A stretch of 64,000 nucleotides of DNA from Gongronella butleri (Eukaryota; Mucoromycota; Mucoromycetes; Mucorales; Cunninghamellaceae), in contig JAIWZP010000024.1 in assembly GCA_025201375.1 (NCBI GenBank), positions 124,001 through 188,000 of the forward strand, read 5' to 3'. A model generated the notes under the pieces. That model saw only the letters and a program-made list of their open reading frames with translations. It made no database searches and was not told where the DNA came from. This document shows, piece by piece, positions 12,287 through 24,636 of the stretch. Made by a program: the position numbers and the translations under genes. Position 1 is the first letter of the stretch. Each line of letters starts with the position of its first letter.

Positions 12287-14125
12287 ATGACACTCCAAGT
12301 CGTTTCACCGCGAAAAGTGCGCCATTGGACTCTCCGCTTCACGACCAATACCATTGTAGCTAGCGTGATTGCCAGTTTTGTGCTCGGCCCTTTATTACTC
12401 CTTTATATGCAAAATGCACACCGCACGCGGTCACTAAACGCATTCACCAGCCGGCGACAACTGGAACACGCCGAAATCATTGAAAGTCATGTCCTGGAAA
12501 CCGACCCCAGCATATATCCACTGCACAATGGTAATAATCGAGATGAATTGGGTCCATGTTGAGGCCTTGAATTCACTATTTTATGGATTAAATAGTCAAA
12601 CTCGATCGTGACGAGCTCAATCGACGAAATATAACGGGCTTTGACTATGCCGTCATGCCAGACATGCCCCAATGGACAGGTGCGTCATGAAAAAGAAAGA
12701 AAAAAAAAAGCGACGTGGCGTTGCTCAATTCGTTTTTTTTTAATTTAGACGAAGACACGCGACGTCTGGCATCTCCATGGGGTGAGCAATGGAGAATGGA
12801 ATTGTTGACCAAGCCAATGATGAATTCGCGCCTTGGGCCAAGCAAAGTGAGTCTCAAGCAAATGACGGTCAACTTGCGCACGATGAAGAGTCTACACACG
12901 TATTTTGATGAGCGAGGGATCCGCAGCCCTGAGCAGGTGCGCCATCGCGATTTGGCCGCGTGGCATTTGCTTCACCAATTGGTCGACAGGCATCTGGAGT
13001 GGCTCAAAAAGGGCTACAGCGATATTTTTGACGTGCAGCGCCAATCCATGACGGAAAAGCGCGGGTTTGCCATGTGCGTGGGCGACAACAAGTTTGCATA
13101 CGCGGTGCACGCGCTCGCGGCATTGCGCGAGGTCCATGGCAACGAGCTGCCTGTCGAAATCTTCTTCCGAGACGACGACGACCTGAGCAAACGTTATCAG
13201 CAATACCTGCTTTCCAAATTCGCCAACATCAGGCTGCGCCGCCTCGACCAGATTTTTGAAAATTACATTCTGGAGCTCCGAGGCTGGGACATGAAGCCGT
13301 TCTCGGTGCTTGCCAGCTCGTTCAAGGAGGTCATGCTGATCGACGCCGACGCCCTCTTTTTGTACAACCCGGATAAACTGTTTGACGAGCAAGGCTTCAA
13401 GGACACGGGCACGCTCTTTTTCAAGGATCGCACGCTGCTCCAATGGCCTCGCTTTGGCGGCCGCCAGTGGGTCGAGTCGTTCTTGCCATCGTACAGCGAC
13501 TGGCTGCCAAAATCGCGCTGGTGGATGGGCGAAACCGATTTTGAGCTCCATTCGCCCGTCGTGCTCTTTGACAAGCAAAAGACACTATGGAGCATCATTG
13601 CCGCGTGCAAGCTCATGGACAAATGGGAGCGCGAGCAGCAGACCTTTGTCTATTCGCATGGCGACAAGGAGGTAAAATAAGAAATTGGGTGAAAATCGGC
13701 AGAACGATGTGTGTTTTTGATGCTTTTCGCCTTTTTACTAGGCCTTTTGGCTTGGTGCGGAAATGACACTTACACCCTTTACATTTGTTTCTGGTGTGCC
13801 AATGGCGCTGGGCGGGTTCATTGAAGGTGTGATGGAGAACGGCTACGTGTGCGGCACCGTCGCATTGCCGGATTCGACAGGGCGGCCATTTTGGTGGAAC
13901 GGCGGCATGTACCACACGGCGTTTGGCCAGCGGCGCATCATCCAATTCGACTTTTACGCGCTGGGCAGCTATCACGTCAGTGGGCCCGAGTGCATGATGG
14001 AGCGCGATTTTATTTATGACTTGCCAGAGGAAGCCGCCCAGGCCGGCAAAGAACACGTCGACATTGTCAAACGTTACAAAGTCGACTTGGCCTTGCTTCA
14101 TCAGGGCGCGTATCCACTCGTCTAA
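12287..14125 (+). CDS. GT71 family alpha-mannosyltransferase (Mnn1-like), type II Golgi membrane protein
   Basis: Four exons: 12287-12530, 12596-12679, 12749-13671, 13742-14125; 544 residues. GT71 enzymes add terminal alpha-1,3-mannose to N- and O-glycans in the Golgi. A short basic cytosolic tail (SPRKVRHW) is followed by one membrane anchor at about residues 20-41, then a stem and a lumenal catalytic domain. The metal-binding DxD motif is at 308-310 in VMLIDADALFLYNP. Other family blocks include GRQWVESFLPSYSDW, WWMGETDFELHSPVVLFDK and the later GGFIEGVMENGYVCGTVALP plus FWWNGGMYH. The size fits Mnn1-type enzymes. The exact linkage made cannot be read from sequence. Confidence 0.92.
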
Positions 14126-14724
14126 TCAAATAAAAACGCGGTCCATCGCGTGCAATTTTCAAAAAAAAAAAAAAACGCTTAAGCACGATTTTGACGAGCA
14201 AAAGCTGTCCTAAAGTAGGATGCTCTAGAGTAATTAAAGACGCAATTTCTAATTCTTGCAAATAAATGTGGTTTCGCAGGTACAATATTAGAATCAAATG
14301 CGACACCACGTGACAAAAAAAAAAGAGATTTTGAGACAGTGTCATTATAAAATCTTTCAACGGGCAAGCCTTGCATTCGCGCAGTTTGTAACAAAGGTTG
14401 CCATGGGCAAGAGCGCTGAACGACTCAAATTGGACCGAGATTGGATCGCTGTAACACGAAAAATCTCAAATTTGTCATGTGCATAAATCTTGATGCCCTA
14501 TCGAATCTCTCTTTAGCTATATTTCCACGAAACCTTCTGCAGTTGTTTTGAGCGTCTCAGAGTAAAATTGCTAGCTGTGACACGAAATGAAGACATCAAT
14601 TGAGAAGCAACCGAAAAAATTGCCAAAAGTACGATTTTATTGCCTTTGGCTTGCGTGCTGATGAAATTATCCTTTTCATGGGCGACTTTTGCCTTGACCC
14701 AGTCCTTCAGAGGCTTCTCGTTTA

Positions 14725-15470
14725 AATGAGCCAACGTACAGATCGTTGCGGCCAATGGATGGCACGCAAACGACAATTTTAAAAATTATGGATTTTCCAA
14801 GGGGTGCAGTCGACCAGTTGAAAACGGCCAAATTTAGGTCGTCAGATCGCCTCGCCATCCAACCACATGGAAACGCGCCCTCATTCACTGACGACAAGCA
14901 AGTAAAATCCGGGGATCTATTGACTGGATTCGGCGTAAAATAGTTTTCAGGCTTTATTTTCGACTCAAGGTCAACTCGACAAAAAATGCATGTACTGTAT
15001 CTTTGAGAAACACGCGTGATCAGAAAGAGCTTGCCTCGTAGCACATGTAGGCATCGGTGATCGATGAAAAAGCGAATTTCTGATCTTTTTTTCACGTGTT
15101 CAAAATTATTAGCGATTTTCGACACGTGAGAAACCGCGTCAAACACCGTGGTACGCGCTCCTGGCACTCATCAAAAGTATTGCGTCTCGGACAAACTTAA
15201 TCATCGACGCGTCAGAGCGGAGTTTTGAGCGCGTCTTTCCGGGGCAAATCGCGTGTCAAGTTTGAACGAAAATCGTCGATTGCTCACCAATGAACATTTG
15301 GACTTTACTCTTTTTTTTGCGATTCTCGTGGTTTCTCTCTCCCATGCATGATGTGTGTAAGTTTGGGGCAATTCTGAGAACCCATTTTTCCCATTTTGGT
15401 TTCGACGACTTGACACGACGAAATTTCGACTTGCCTGTCCCGCGTTCCCAATACCTTTTTGGCCGCCGCA
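14725..15470 (+). repeat. dispersed repeat family, copy A
   Basis: Aligns along its whole length with copy C (about 48325-49110, same orientation) and with copy B (about 39890-40645, opposite orientation). Shared landmarks are GGGTGCAGTCGA near 14794, AGATCGCC near 14844, CATTCACTGACGACA near 14882, GAGCTTGCCTCG near 15029 and GTTTGGGGCAATTCTG near 15361. Identity is only moderate with many small indels, so the copies are old. One frame is conserved in part (KFRSSDRLAIQPHG here, KFSSLDRHAVQPHC in copy B), but stops interrupt it. Element class unknown. Confidence 0.8.
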
Positions 15471-16418
15471 AATCTCATCCCAGTAAGATTTCTAGCTCGT
15501 CATTTCACGTTGCAATGCAATTTCGGTAACGGCAATATCTGTTTGGAGAGTTGCAAGCTGAACTTTTCCAAAATTCAGTCGTCTTTAATGCTCCCCCCAG
15601 ATAAATTTAGTCAACTAGTCCCAAATTTGATCCAGTGGATGGCTGATCGATGCGATCAACATTTTCAGGTTATTACTAGTTCGTTAGCTAGTACAATCGT
15701 GGGACGCACCTTATTATTAGGTGAAAATGCAATTTTTTTTATCCCATCTTGTCCAAGCACAAACCTGGAGCTTGCCAGTTTTGCGCATCGATTTTCAATG
15801 CCCAAGAGACACAAGTGGTCCAAACCTGACAAGAACTGGGTGGCTGTAGCGCGAGCAAACTAGAATTGGCGTATATTTTTGAGCATTTTGATAGGTTTGT
15901 CCAGTATTTGCAGAAGCTGCCGTGCCTATTTAGTTGGAAATGCCTTGGATTCTTGCTGTTCGCATGATGATCAATAAAAAAAAATGGCGATCGTTCAGGT
16001 AGCTATCAATAAAAGCGCAATAAATGTCAATGACGATCCAATGCGACGATTTCAAATGGCGAGACTCAAGTTAGCTGTGTGTCGTTTCAATGCACATTAT
16101 CAAGGAGACCGTAGACGCGTCGTGCGCGTTCCGCGGCGCCATTCACTTTAGGTCTGCCACTTTACTAAAAACAGATTATAAAAGGGGTTCAAAATAGAAC
16201 CTTTTTTTTACGCGTGAAAAATGGCTGTAAGGCTACAACTATTGGTGTTCTACAGTATCGACGCGTGGCACGATGCAGATGAAAGGAGTGAGGCACTCGT
16301 TCTATGCCTAGTGCATTTGGACGTGTTGGGGAGCCGCGATGGCCGAGTGATGTCTCGTAAAAAGCAAAAGCGAATGTGGAGAGGATGGAGTGGGATCTTG
16401 TGACAAGGTTTGTGATCA

Positions 16419-16616
16419 ATGATGTGGAGTGCAAGGTCCTTGGTGACACGAGCAAGATTTGCTTTTCCGATGGCAGGCCCATCATGTGCGAACAGCAGGG
16501 AAATAATGATCATCCGGGGCATGCCGCGCACCCGGTGGGTCTACCGCAAATTGCTGAGCATGAAGCTTCCAGGCCCGTCAAAATCCAATTGCTCCGCGCC
16601 CGAAAAAAAAAACTGA
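16419..16616 (+). CDS. doubtful 65-residue basic reading frame
   Basis: Frame from tandem ATGs: MMWSARSLVTRARFAFPMAG, then RGMPRTRWVYRKLLSMKL, ending SAPEKKN and a TGA. The N-terminus is Arg-rich and free of acidic residues for about 25 residues, like a mitochondrial presequence, and codon use resembles the neighbouring genes. No homologue recognised. The other strand is open too, so this may be chance. Confidence 0.25.
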   Translation: MMWSARSLVTRARFAFPMAGPSCANSREIMIIRGMPRTRWVYRKLLSMKLPGPSKSNCSAPEKKN

Positions 16617-17076
16617 TGCGTGCGATCGAGAGAAAAAAAAAAAGACAAAAAAAAAAAAAAATAATAATAAAAAAGGGGGCAATGGCGGAGGAAAGTGGAT
16701 GATTCATTTGCGGAAGGTCCTTTCCTTGTTTGGCCGATGAAAAAAAAAAAAAAGGGAGCCGCTCGCACATTTTGTTTTTTTTTTTTTTCCTCTCTTCTTG
16801 GTCCTCGTTTCACTTTTTTTTTTCCAACGTGCCATCCGTGTCGCTTTTTGCATTTTTGCTTTTGTTTGCGCACCAAGCAGTCTGCATTTATTGTCGCTCT
16901 CCCTTCCCCTCTCTCTCTTCTTCTGCCGTTTTTTGAAAACAAGAAAAGCCGCCCTTTTTCTTTGTTTTGTTGGATACCATTCGTTGTTTCTCATTGTCTT
17001 TTTCCCCCTCTCTTGCGCTCCCCTCCCTATTCACACCCCACCCACCCATACCCACCGAGCCGTCTTGGCATGAACA

Positions 17077-18268
17077 ATGGCATTTCGCTTCAATTGGCCC
17101 GAATTCGACACCGAGTTTTACGATGAAGCCAAGTCGCAGCTCGAAGCTGCTCTTAACAAGGGCAACAAGCCAAAAAACATTGTCGATCATATCACTGTCA
17201 CGGAATTGAACATGGGCACGACGGTAAAAATGCCATTCAATTGATATTTTTTTTTTTTTTTTTGCTTGGTTTCCTCATTCTTTTTTTTATTTTGTCTAGG
17301 CGCCCGACCTGGAAATTCTTGAGATTGGCGAGCTGACGACGGACAAGTTTCGAGGCATCTTTAAACTGACGTATGCTGGCGATGCGTGTATTGTGGTGCA
17401 GACCAAAGTCCAGGTAAAAAGAAGAAAATAATTGCGCGTAAGAAAAAGCGGGCTGCGTGGGCTCATTTCTTTTTTTTTTATAGGCGAATCCGATGCATGC
17501 CAAGCAGACCGCGTTGCCTCGACACACGCGGCCCAACATTCTTGCGGCGGACCAGCCTCTTGTTGTGCCCATGTTATTGCGGATCAGCGATTTGCGTCTG
17601 CGGGGGATTGTGGTGCTTGTTGTGTCCAAGACCAAGGGCATCACGCTGGTGTTCAAGAATGACCCTCTGGAAAACATCCTGATCAGCTCGACGTTTGACA
17701 GTGTGACGAGCGTGCGCAACTTTTTGCAGCGCGAGATTGAAAAGCAGCTGCGCAATCTGTTCCAGGAGGATTTGCCCGTGATGATCCACAACCTGAGTTT
17801 GCGGCATATCCAGAATGAACAGGAAAAGGCGAAAAAGCAGCAGCAAGAGGCACGATTAAAAGCGCAGCAATTGCGCAAGCTGGAGCGGCGGCGCAAGAAA
17901 AAGAAGCGGGCCTTGTCGCCACCCATGTCTGTGTTTTCGGATCCAGGCCATCAAACGTCGACGATTCACGCGCCCATGTCCCTCTTTTTGCCGTCGATGC
18001 CTGGCAGTCAATACGACGACATGGCGTCGCAGCCCACTTACCCATTGACACCATCGTCGCTGCCATCCATTGCACCAACACACACCGATGGCATGTCCAC
18101 CTCGTCGTTCCCCTTTATCGAGGATTCACGCGCATTCATCGACAATCTGCGCTTTATGAATCAGCAACAGCAGCAATTGCATTCTCAACATCGGCCAAAT
18201 GCCCTTTTGGGCTCGTCGCCGCCCTTTGGCTCGTTTAGCGACCTTTATTACCACCATTCACAGCACTT

Positions 18269-18304
<36 letters not shown>

Positions 18305-19010
18305 ACAACAACAACGCCAAGCGTCCATTGGTCAGCCGCCGTCTCTCAATGGCGACATCAAGCCATCGTTGCCATCGCCCCCTGCGTCCACCTCGTTTTA
18401 CAGCCAAGCACCCGTGACCGCGTCCAATCTATCGACATTGGACATGCTATATCATCATCGCCTAGCCGCTGCCGCCGCGGCACATGCGGCCGCTTCGGAA
18501 CCAGGCGCTGGAGGGATACATTCGGCGGCCACAGCGTATCAAGACGCCGTTTTTACAGATGATGAAGATGATGATGACGACAGTGCGAGTGGTGACGTGG
18601 ATGTGGTCGTCGAGGAGGCGCCATTGCCATCGTCGCCATCGGCTTCGTCGGCCATGGCCGCTTCCGTGTACGATTTGTATGCGGGTGACGTGGATGCGCC
18701 ATGGTACGTGACCGAGGGTCTGGGTCTGCCATTGACGCGTGATGACGACGCCGCGCAACCCTTTACACTCCCATCCGACCAGCCAATTGTCCTCGATCCC
18801 TTTGAAAATGCAGCGGCCGCCAAACTCGCCCAGCTCGCCACCACAAACCATACCATCTCGCCTTTTACACATACCATTGACCACGTCACCTACAAGAGCT
18901 TGCCCTACACCGTCAAACCAGCCACACGACCAAAACTCAACAAGATCCCAAGGCGACGCATCATCCGACTCAATTTGTCTGCCTCCTCTTCCACCAATTC
19001 GTCCTCATGA
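17077..19010 (+). CDS. MDM34: Mdm34, ERMES complex subunit
   Basis: Three exons: 17077-17223, 17300-17413, 17484-19010; 595 residues. Mdm34 sits on the mitochondrial outer membrane in the ER-mitochondria encounter structure with Mmm1, Mdm10 and Mdm12, and moves phospholipids through its SMP domain. The SMP domain fills about residues 1-195: [71 protein letters not shown] and [14 protein letters not shown], all close to the known family pattern. The rest is long, disordered and fungal-specific: a basic [13 protein letters not shown] patch near 240, a Gln tract near 395-415, and an acidic stretch near 500. A nearby ATG at 17070 is in another frame and would compete if used. Confidence 0.95.
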
Positions 19011-19808
19011 TCCCCCCAACCTGTTTTGTATTTCTAGATGCTTATGCCCTTTTTATTATTTTATTTCTTTTGATTGCCCCCCCCCTTGTACAGATTTTTT
19101 TTGTTCCTTTTTTATGCATTTTTACGCCTCAATTTCCGCCCGCATCGAATAAAAGATTGATTTTTTTTGCCGCTTTTTTTTCAATTCCTCCCATCATTGA
19201 CATCATGGAGCAACCCCCAATGGATCATGTCATCTGATGCGTCGTCATCTCTTGTTGCGTGGCTACTTTTGCATTTGTGTCACTGCCCTCTTTTTGCTGC
19301 GTGCATGGTATTGTCTCCACCAACAATCGACTAATTGGTCTATTTTGTCCCCTCCCCCTCGCCATTTGCGCTCGTCTGTGACGCAATGCACGCTCGTGAT
19401 ATCATACGCCTTGCACTCTTTGTCCTCGTCGCGCCCATTCTTGCCAACCCCCATATAATTGATCTGTTTAGTTCAATTTCGCGCGAGAAAAAAAACGTAA
19501 AAAGATGAATTTGACGTGTTGCGCTGGTCACACACACGCGTTTGTTCATCAAAAGACGCATTCTCACGCGTGGGCATTTGTGCAACCGGCATCATAAAAT
19601 AAAAAAAAGACCAAAAAAAGGCAAAGCACAAAAACACGGCGTGATCTCGACGCGTCCGTTTTTCTTTTTTCTTTTTTTTGACACACCCATGCGCGTCGTC
19701 TGAAAATGATATCATCGACTTTTACTTTTTTTCATGCCATGCATTATTCAATTATCTATTGGATGCCAAATTGAGGGGAAAAAGGTAAAAAATAAAAATT
19801 GTTGCGTT
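19011..19808. other. intergenic between convergent genes
   Basis: About 800 bp between the ends of MDM34 and the orphan coiled-coil gene. T-rich and C-rich strings fill the left half, with AT-rich runs and ACGCGT words (about 19537 and 19567) in the right half. It should contain both 3' UTRs. Nothing else recognised. Confidence 0.55.
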
Positions 19809-21203
19809 TCAAGATGCTTGGCCGCTGCGTTTTGGTTTGCTACTGCGTGGTCCCCTTAGCTGTGTGCTGAATTGACAGTATTTGGCGTGTGCGTCGTTCA
19901 AATCGACAGGCAAGCTGCTTTCGGGTGCACGCAGCGCGACGGCGACCTCACCAGGGTGTCTTGAGTTTTGGGCCTGCTTCAAGTCGAGCGACTGCGCGTA
20001 CAGATTTGCGAGGATCCGTGTCATGGACATGGCGGACGCGAGTGGACGTGCTGACGCTGTGCGGTGCGGACATGGGCGTCGATTTTGCTTGCGTTTGTTT
20101 GTGGATGCTGTTTTTGGGCTGCGGCGCGCCATTGGTCGCCGCGGCTTGCTCACCTTGGCATTTTCTTTGCGTGGCAGAGGTGCCACGAGTCTCTGTGGTG
20201 GCGACCCCGGCGATGGAGGCATCATCGGGCTCGCTTCCGGCGACATGCCAGCAAAAACCGCGCCGTCATCGTCATCGTCATAGGCCATATTGCTTTCATC
20301 CAAAAGTCGCGACGACAACAATTGCGCCGTGCTGGGTGATGTTTTGGGCGACAGCAACACGTCGGACTGCTGCGGGCGGCTATGGATGGGACGGACAGAT
20401 GCAATGGTGGGCGGATTCGACACGCGACGCGACATCGCGGTTTCTGACGAGCGATTCCAGACGTCCATCGTTTGGAGACACTTGTCCGTGCCCTCAAAAT
20501 GAATTGGTGTCTTTTGAGCCCACGGATCCATTGGCACCTTTTGCGTTCATGGACCACAAAATAAAAAGACATTGAGTAAATGACGCGTGTTTCTTTTTTT
20601 TTAAAAAAAAAAAAAAAGGCTTACCACGCTCCACACGCCCGGTGGCGGCATGCAGACGCGTTCTCTATAAGCGCGTTCGCAGATTTGTATACAGAGCTGG
20701 CGAGAATGGTGTGGATCAAAGTCATGGAGGGCACGCACGCGTTGTGCCATTGCATCAAAGGCCATGCGGATGACAGAATTGGGTACTTTTGCCCATGGAA
20801 TGGTTCCCTGTTGGAAGGTGGCGCCCAAATGGCTAATGAATTCGTCGCTGATCGTGTCCTCCAACGTAGCCGTTCGTCGGTCGGCCTCCAGTCGTTGTCG
20901 CGCGTGTTCCGCTCTCAATTGCTCTCTGAGCGTGGCTGGCGAGCTGTCAAATATCGGTGCGGTCACGCGTGGCATCTGCAATTGGGGCGCGTGCTGCCCT
21001 GGACGCACCGTCACGCGCACAACTTGGCGAGGCGGCGCCTTTTGCTGCTCGTGTTGTCGTTGTGGCCGCTTTTCACGCTCGAGCGCCGCCACCCGCAATT
21101 GCAGTGCTTTCACACGCTGCTGTTCCGCAACATACTTTGACATGAGCTGCGGCGGCGACGGAAAAGTATCGTCATCGCTTGAAAAAGTCGCTGACAGCTT
21201 CAT
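19809..21203 (-). CDS. orphan protein with N-terminal coiled coil
   Basis: Two exons, 20625-21203 and 19809-20537; 435 residues, phase 0 at the single 87-nt intron. I chose the ATG at 21203 (MKLSATFSSDDDTFPSPPQL). Residues about 20-50 and 90-125 are heptad-like and charged (YVAEQQRVKALQLRVAALER; TLREQLRAEHARQRLEADRR). A conserved-looking folded block follows (FISHLGATFQQGTIPWAKV, then IRMAFDAMAQRVRAL). The C-terminal half is Ser/Pro-rich and basic with possible phosphosites (RVSNPPT, SPKTSPST). I do not recognise the family. Low-complexity parts suggest a nuclear or cytoskeletal regulator, which is only a guess. Confidence 0.78.
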
Positions 21204-21667
21204 GGGAACAATAAAAACGAAAAAGAAACAATGAAAAATAAAGGAGCGAGAAAGAAAACGCGGAGTAAAAAAAAAAAAAAAAGGTCTGTTTCTTTTGATT
21301 GGTCTGCCGCCCGCTGGCCCGCTTTGATGACGATTAAATCGCACAATGGCGACGCGTCTTTTTTTTTTTTGGCAAAATGGTGATTCAATTGATGGTTCTT
21401 GTTTTTCAATTGATCGTTTTTTTATATAAAATATTTTAGGAGGTATCCAAAGTCAAACGAGAAGAGAAAGCACATCTAGAGGGAAGCGGTAAACAAGGCG
21501 AAACGAGCAATTGGGGGCGGCAAAAGAACAAATGGGATAGAAAGATAAAAGGCAAGTTGTAAGAGAAAAGGGGGAATGAAGGAATGGAATGGGGGAAGGG
21601 GGGATGCAATTGGGCAAACAAAAACAAAAAAGTGTCGTGTTTTTCTGGGCTTTGTTCTTTTTTTTTT
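21204..21667. other. intergenic, upstream of orphan gene
   Basis: A 464-bp gap between the start of the orphan gene and the stop of the phosphatase gene, both on the minus strand, so it holds the orphan gene's promoter and the phosphatase 3' UTR. It has A17 and T10 runs and no recognised coding sequence. Confidence 0.5.
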
Positions 21668-24636
21668 TTAAGCGAGCTGGTCTTGGCCATAGCCCAAAAA
21701 GTACCACCAGACGGCCTCGTAGCAAAAGACGAATTGGCGCAAGGTTTGGACCATGGATAGGCGCTGCTGGCGGAACGTGAAGATAATATCCCATAGGGCG
21801 TCGACGGTGTCGCTGTCGTAATTATTGAATTGCGTGAGCCGGCGGATGACGGTGTCAATGGCGCAGAACGCGCCCGATCGGCCGCAGCCTGCGGAGCAGT
21901 GTATGACCATGGGGCCGACCATGGGCTCGCTGCGGCGCGCCGCCACACCCTCGTAGCGCTTTTGGATCTGATCGGCCAAATGGATCAGCTCCAGCGTGCC
22001 CAATGGCGTCTCGGGCACGCCATAGTCCATCCAGCCAATGTAGTGCAGCTGTGTCATGGACCGCGCCGCTTGGCCCGGCTTTTCAACCATGAATTCACGC
22101 TCATAAATCACATCGTCGCTGTTGGCGCTCGATCCGCCGAGACGATGCTCCTTTTGCCGGATCAGTGTCAGCGCCGTCGCGCCGTATTGAATCGTCTCGT
22201 TCAGCGTTGATGGCCAGTAACGATGGCACTTGATCTTTATAAAAAAAAAAAAGCATGTTAGCTTGGTTTTTTCAAAAAAATCTCAATTTTTCTCATTTCT
22301 TTTTTTTTTTTTCTTGGACGGACCTTGTTCATTTCTTCTTCTTTGGTGAGCATGACGACGACGCGGCAATTCTGCTCCCACACAACCTGCCAGAAATCGT
22401 CAAAAGTCGAAGGCAAAGGGCCCTGTGTGGAGATGTACCGGCGGTACGGCTGGTTGTGCCATTGAGCGGATTGCATCACGGAGACACAAGCGGGGTGCAC
22501 TTGCTGTTGCGTGGTGGCCGGACTGGAGGGGCATTGGGTGGTATCTGGATGGCTGTCTGCATGAGGGGGCACGTATTGGATGTAGCTCGCATTGATGTAG
22601 CCGGTGGAGCCGGTCGGGGTATCGTTGATTTTGACACGTGTGTATTCTGCAATAAGAAAGGGAGGACAAATTCTAGTTTCCAAATGACATCACTCTTTTT
22701 TGACACACCATCTCGTTTTTTTTTCCCTTGCACCCTCATCCATTTCCCCTCACACACACCCCCCAGACTTTTGTCCCCCTCTCCCCCGTCTCCTTTTTTT
22801 CCCCCAATCCCTCCACACGCTCCCTCCCCCCCCCTTTGCTTTTATAGGATGACCGCTTACCAAAGGGCCATATGTTCGTGTAACGATTCAAGGCACCCAT
22901 TTCTATGCCGGCGACAATGCTGAGCGGGTAATTGGAGGCATCCGTGTCTTTTGAGTGGAAATGCATGATGTTTTGCAGCCGTTGTTGCTCGGTGCGCTCG
23001 AGTTTCTGGAGGGAAAAAGGAAAGAAAAAAAGAAAGCAAATTTTTTTTTGCACATTTCATGAGCTTTTGTTCCCTTGTCATTATCTTTTTTACCTCGTAG
23101 AGGGTGGCCAGGGACAAGGTGCCGATTTGGTTGGTTTCGGGGTCAATCATTGTGCGCTGCAGCCATGGCGGCGCGACAAAGACGGGTTTGCCTTGACGGT
23201 GTTCGAGTCGAGCGCCTGCGACGCAGCGAGGCATTGGTCGCTGGTGATCGAGCTCGACAACCAGGGTGCCATCGTCGCGCAAGACGGCACGACAGTGCGG
23301 AGGCAGGCGTACGGGAAAGCGTTCTTGGATCGGGCCATGCGACAATTCCATGTTTTGCCGAATGTTGGAAAAGAAGGGATTGAAACACTGGTTCTCAAAC
23401 ACTGGCATGGGCGCCGTGAACGGGCCTGCCATGGAGGTGTTGCTGGAGCCATTGGTGCCGGCATTCACGCTCGCCAGCGACCCAAGGTGCAAAGAGGGCG
23501 TCTTTAGGCCATTCTTGCCGGGATGGAACGTGGGCATCGCGGGAATCGACAGGCCATTGGGCTTGGTCACCGTCGTCACGTCGCATAAATGCGGGAATTC
23601 CTTGTGAAAGCCATCGAAGCCACCTAATCATAAAAGAAAAATGTCAATTTTTGCAAACATAGGGCCAATTGGGGCCAAAAACAAACAAAAAAAACAAGAT
23701 AAAAGAGTCGCGTTTTCGTGGACGAATTGGGCGCGCAATCAAGAATTTTTTTTTTTTACCATGCACGTAATAAAGGCGCCCCTGGTAGCCCGAGGTGGTG
23801 ATTTTTTGGCTGAGGAAGGAGATGGCGCTGGGGCCATGCATGCCGGTGGAGGCTTGATCGTAAAACGCGATGGCGTCATAGGTGGGCCATTGCTGCAGTC
23901 GTTGGCGATCGGCGTCGGCCACGGCCTCGTACACCTTGTCCATGGTGAATGTGGCGCGTTTGAGAATGGTGTTTGGGATGGACACATTGATGGCCGAATG
24001 GATGCGCGCCTGCGAGAATTGGACAAAGGATCGCACATCGACGACAAGCACGTGTCGCGCATTGGCTTGCCCTTGCTGTTGTTGCTTTAAAAGCTCGGAC
24101 AAGTCCATGGGCTCAATGGGCTGCACAGACGACGTATGCATTGGTGACGGAAGACCCGGCGAAAAGGGCGACGCCGGTGTCAAGGATGCATTCGGATGCA
24201 AATGACCCGGCAATGGCGCTTGTTGATGATGATGTTGCTGCTGTTGCTGTTGTTGTTGCTGTTGTTGTTGCAATTGTAGCTGCTTTTTGCGGCGTCGATC
24301 GGCAATGGACCCATTGGGCTGCAATGCCGGCGCTTGTGGCTGTTTCTCGGGCAAGGACGGGGTAAAAACGCTGGCTTGATGCTGCTGGCGTTGGTGGATC
24401 GCATTGAAAAAATCTTGGTGGATGATGGGATTGATGGGCGCCGTGAAATATGGCGTCCCGGCCGTGGGCGTCGATGACGGCGGCGGCGCTTGACTCATAG
24501 TGTGCTCCGGTATGGAAGGCGGGTGCTGTTTCTCGGCACCGTCGTGATTCAGCAACGACGGCGGCATAGACAACGGCGTAAAATAGGTATCGGTCCCTTG
24601 AGGGCGTCTCGTGGGCGATTCAAAGGCAATACTCAT
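21668..24636 (-). CDS. rhodanese-PTP protein tyrosine phosphatase (Pyp/Ptp2-3-like)
   Basis: Five exons: 23760-24636, 23094-23623, 22861-23005, 22324-22646, 21668-22234; 813 residues. Fungal enzymes of this layout dephosphorylate the activation-loop tyrosine of MAP kinases. Residues 1-200 are disordered with a Gln/His tract. A rhodanese-like domain covers about 205-335 ([19 protein letters not shown] ... [15 protein letters not shown]); the position of its active-site Cys reads YDQASTG, so it should be non-catalytic and used for docking. The PTP domain (about 500-810) has IKCHRYWP, the loop WMDYGVP in place of the usual WPD-GVP, and the signature [10 protein letters not shown] with nucleophile Cys738. 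In the signature the common (I/V)G after the Cys is SAGCG. MAPK targets are inferred from architecture. Confidence 0.93.

Larger units (their letters stand above)
14126..17076. other. gene-poor region with repeat copy A and one doubtful small reading frame
   Basis: Nearly 3 kb without a secure gene. It is more AT-rich than the genes and holds copy A of the dispersed repeat (about 14725-15470). From about 16200 there is unique sequence, ending in a T/C-rich block (about 16780-17050) that is probably the MDM34 promoter and 5' UTR. All reading frames inside the repeat are short and broken. Confidence 0.6.

Noticed and set aside
16335..16370. GCCGCGATGGCCGAGTGATG resembling a tRNA-Ser/Leu 5' end
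   Set aside because: No T arm or 3' acceptor strand follows at the right distance.
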